Positions 5,104-6,442 of a stretch of DNA of 6,442 nt are shown one piece after another (position 1 is the stretch's first letter; the number at the start of each line of letters is the position of its first letter). A model generated the notes under the pieces. The model searched no databases, was not told where the DNA came from, and saw only the letters and a program-made list of their open reading frames with translations. The translations under genes and the position numbers were made by a program. Source of the DNA: Chloroflexota bacterium (GTDB lineage: Bacteria; Chloroflexota; Anaerolineae; Promineifilales; Promineifilaceae); contig QQUD01000090.1 in the NCBI GenBank assembly GCA_008501785.1, positions 1 through 6,442 on the forward strand, in the 5' to 3' direction.

Positions 5104-6207
5104 ATGAAACGACTTCACGTTCGCTTTATCACCTCGTTTTTAGTTGTCATTTTTCTGGCAACCTTTTTACCTTTTGGACTGATGGCCATCATTCGAAATA
5201 TTACACCAACCCCCGGACCTGGCGAAGAAGTTCTGCAAATTATGGCACAATTCACTACAGAACAAATTGAGATATTGGGTGAATTTTTCCGACGCTCGAT
5301 ATTAATTCAACTTAGCGTATTTTTGGCCGTTGGGGGCCTGATTGGAACGATTGCGGGCATTTTATTGAGCCGAAATTTAACAGCACCCATCATCAAATTA
5401 ACGAATGCTGCGCGGGCAATTGGGGCTAAAGATTTAAGCCGCCGCGTTGAAGTCACTGGCAGTGAGGAAATTGAGTTATTAGCAACTTCTTTTAATGACA
5501 TGGCTGCAAAACTAGAAAACGCAGAGGACCTACGGCAAAATTTATTGGCAGATGTGGCACATGAACTGCGCACACCGCTAACTGTGATTCAAGGCAATTT
5601 ACGCGCCATTTTGGACGATGTGTATCCACTTGAAAAAGAGGAGATTGCTCGTCTTTACGAACAAACGCTGCATTTGACACGCCTGATTGAAGATTTACGT
5701 GAACTTTCTCATGCAGAAGCAGATCGACTGCCGATGAATATGGTATCAGTGGATGTGGTGAAATTGGTGAAGGAAACGGCCGTTACCTTCACCCCCCTCA
5801 CCAAAGCCGAAAATATTACCCTACGCCCCGAACTCCTCGGCGCACTGCCCACCATTCAAGCGGATCAGGCTCGTTTGCGTCAAAGTCTGCACAATCTACT
5901 CAACAACGCCATCCAACACACGCCAGCAGGTGGCACTATTACGCTACAAGCCGAACAAATCGACAATCTACTCCACCTACGAGTCAACGATACCGGCGAC
6001 GGCATTCCTGCAGAACAGCTCGAACACATTTTTGACCGCTTTGCCCGCATTGAGCAATCACGCAGCCGCGACAAAGGCGGGTCAGGGCTTGGTTTAGCAA
6101 TTGTGCGAGCCATTGCCCATGCGCATGGGGGCAACGTCACAGCAACCAGCCCAGGACCCAATCAAGGCAGCACGATCACCATTAAATTGCCCATTATTTC
6201 TGCTTGA
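5104..6207 (+). CDS. Membrane sensor histidine kinase, BaeS-like
   Basis: Sensor kinase of 367 residues and partner of the response regulator directly upstream. A membrane segment at ~8-30 is followed by a short extracytoplasmic stretch (31-62, with TPTPGPGEE) and a second segment at ~66-88. With only about 30 residues outside, it probably senses through the membrane or a partner protein rather than by a folded ligand domain. HAMP covers ~89-140. HisKA includes H153 in DVAHELRTPLT. A linker near 205-250 leads to the HATPase domain: N-box LHNLLNNAIQHTP (262-274), G1 box DTGDGIP (296-302), F-box IFDRFARIEQSR (309-320) and G2 box GGSGLGLAIV (325-334). All catalytic motifs are intact. An ACGGCCGT palindrome at 5776 encodes Thr-Ala-Val in the linker between HisKA and HATPase, and codon composition changes sharply there. 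The 3' end overlaps the convergent phosphoesterase gene by 14 bp. Confidence 0.94.
   Translation: MKRLHVRFITSFLVVIFLATFLPFGLMAIIRNITPTPGPGEEVLQIMAQFTTEQIEILGEFFRRSILIQLSVFLAVGGLIGTIAGILLSRNLTAPIIKLTNAARAIGAKDLSRRVEVTGSEEIELLATSFNDMAAKLENAEDLRQNLLADVAHELRTPLTVIQGNLRAILDDVYPLEKEEIARLYEQTLHLTRLIEDLRELSHAEADRLPMNMVSVDVVKLVKETAVTFTPLTKAENITLRPELLGALPTIQADQARLRQSLHNLLNNAIQHTPAGGTITLQAEQIDNLLHLRVNDTGDGIPAEQLEHIFDRFARIEQSRSRDKGGSGLGLAIVRAIAHAHGGNVTATSPGPNQGSTITIKLPIISA
5776..5783. repeat. ACGGCCGT palindrome, copy 7
   Basis: This copy is the core of AACGGCCGTT (5775-5784), encoding Thr-Ala-Val between the HisKA and HATPase domains of the kinase. It shows the sharpest switch in the window: by hand count 21 G and 6 C in the 60 bases before, 7 G and 28 C in the 60 bases after. 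Confidence 0.8.
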
Positions 6208-6442
6208 AAATATTCGAGATGACTTTCCCTTGAAAATACCCTATCAAATAATCTGGTGCAGGGTAATGAACACACCGAATCGCAGAAATGACCGCCTCTC
6301 GATCATAATCAACCCAATGCAAATCCAACGCATAACCAGCTTCATCTGCTTGTAATAAGACATAGGTAGCTCGTAAATCTGGCATATGCGGATTGCTTAT
6401 CGCACCAACATTGACTACACGAATCCCACCTACCGTTTTGTC
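6194..6442 (-). CDS. Calcineurin-like metallophosphoesterase, C-terminal part (5' end outside window)
   Basis: The minus-strand frame is open from the right edge to a TAA at 6194-6196 and gives 82 residues. It begins TVGGIRVVNVGAISNPHMPD and continues with RATYVLLQAD and a tail containing WVDYDREAVISAIR. This matches the C-terminal end of YfcE/MJ0936-like phosphoesterases: the conserved hairpin just after the GHTH metal-binding motif, with the usual NPGS(V/I)xNP pattern, a DxRATY(V/A)LL strand and a final YDxEAAIxAIR helix. Here the NPGS pattern reads NVGAISNP. The metal-binding residues lie outside the window, so activity and substrate cannot be judged. The internal ATG at 6385 is not the start, as conserved sequence precedes it. 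The gene converges with the histidine kinase gene and overlaps it by 14 bp, so it is not part of the two-component operon. Confidence 0.8.
   Translation of the reverse strand, partial: DKTVGGIRVVNVGAISNPHMPDLRATYVLLQADEAGYALDLHWVDYDREAVISAIRCVHYPAPDYLIGYFQGKVISNIFKQK

Noticed and set aside
6203..6238. Direct repeat CTTGAAAATA (6203-6212 and 6229-6238)
   Set aside because: It is an AT-rich 10-mer inside the convergent overlap and phosphoesterase coding region, with no element ends or target duplication pattern.

Overview
The window reads as ordinary bacterial chromosome of intermediate GC. My best guess is a member of the Chloroflexota (Anaerolineae/Caldilineae-like). That guess rests on the gene mix: a MacB-type permease, a DUF2079 membrane protein, an Fsr-like MFS transporter, an OmpR/BaeS-type two-component pair and a YfcE-like phosphoesterase. 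There is no rRNA or other marker gene, so the assignment is an inference.

Layout from left to right. Positions 2-991 (+) are the C-terminal ~330 residues of a MacB/FtsX-type ABC permease whose start lies outside the window. A strong hairpin terminator follows (1011-1058). A gene-free stretch of about 230 bp holds a weak promoter candidate and a TCACCAT direct repeat. Positions 1288-2892 (+) encode a DUF2079 multi-spanning membrane protein. It converges with an MFS transporter on the minus strand (2969-4174), and the short gap holds an unusual dyad of AGTC/GACT units spaced every 7-8 bp. The MFS gene is divergent from a two-component operon: an OmpR-type response regulator (4384-5094) followed 9 bp later by its histidine kinase (5104-6207). 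Their shared ~210-bp control region is AT-rich and holds a perfect TATAAT, a hairpin at the predicted 5' end of the mRNA and a near-palindrome next to the MFS start. The window ends in the C-terminal part of a calcineurin-like phosphoesterase on the minus strand (6194-6442). Its stop codon overlaps the end of the kinase gene.

How the genes may work together: the regulator and kinase are clearly a pair. Their divergent arrangement with an efflux-type MFS transporter suggests a sense-and-export module, but only the gene order supports this. The permease, DUF2079 and phosphoesterase genes look like independent neighbours.

The most unusual signal is not a gene. The 8-bp palindrome ACGGCCGT occurs seven times in 6.4 kb, against roughly 0.1 expected by chance. 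Every copy is inside a coding region, and most lie in linkers or loops of the protein. At several copies the strand composition switches abruptly from G-rich or balanced to strongly C-rich, and codon choice changes with it. This looks like a genome-wide repeated palindrome, comparable in kind to HIP1 of cyanobacteria, with an associated local skew inversion.
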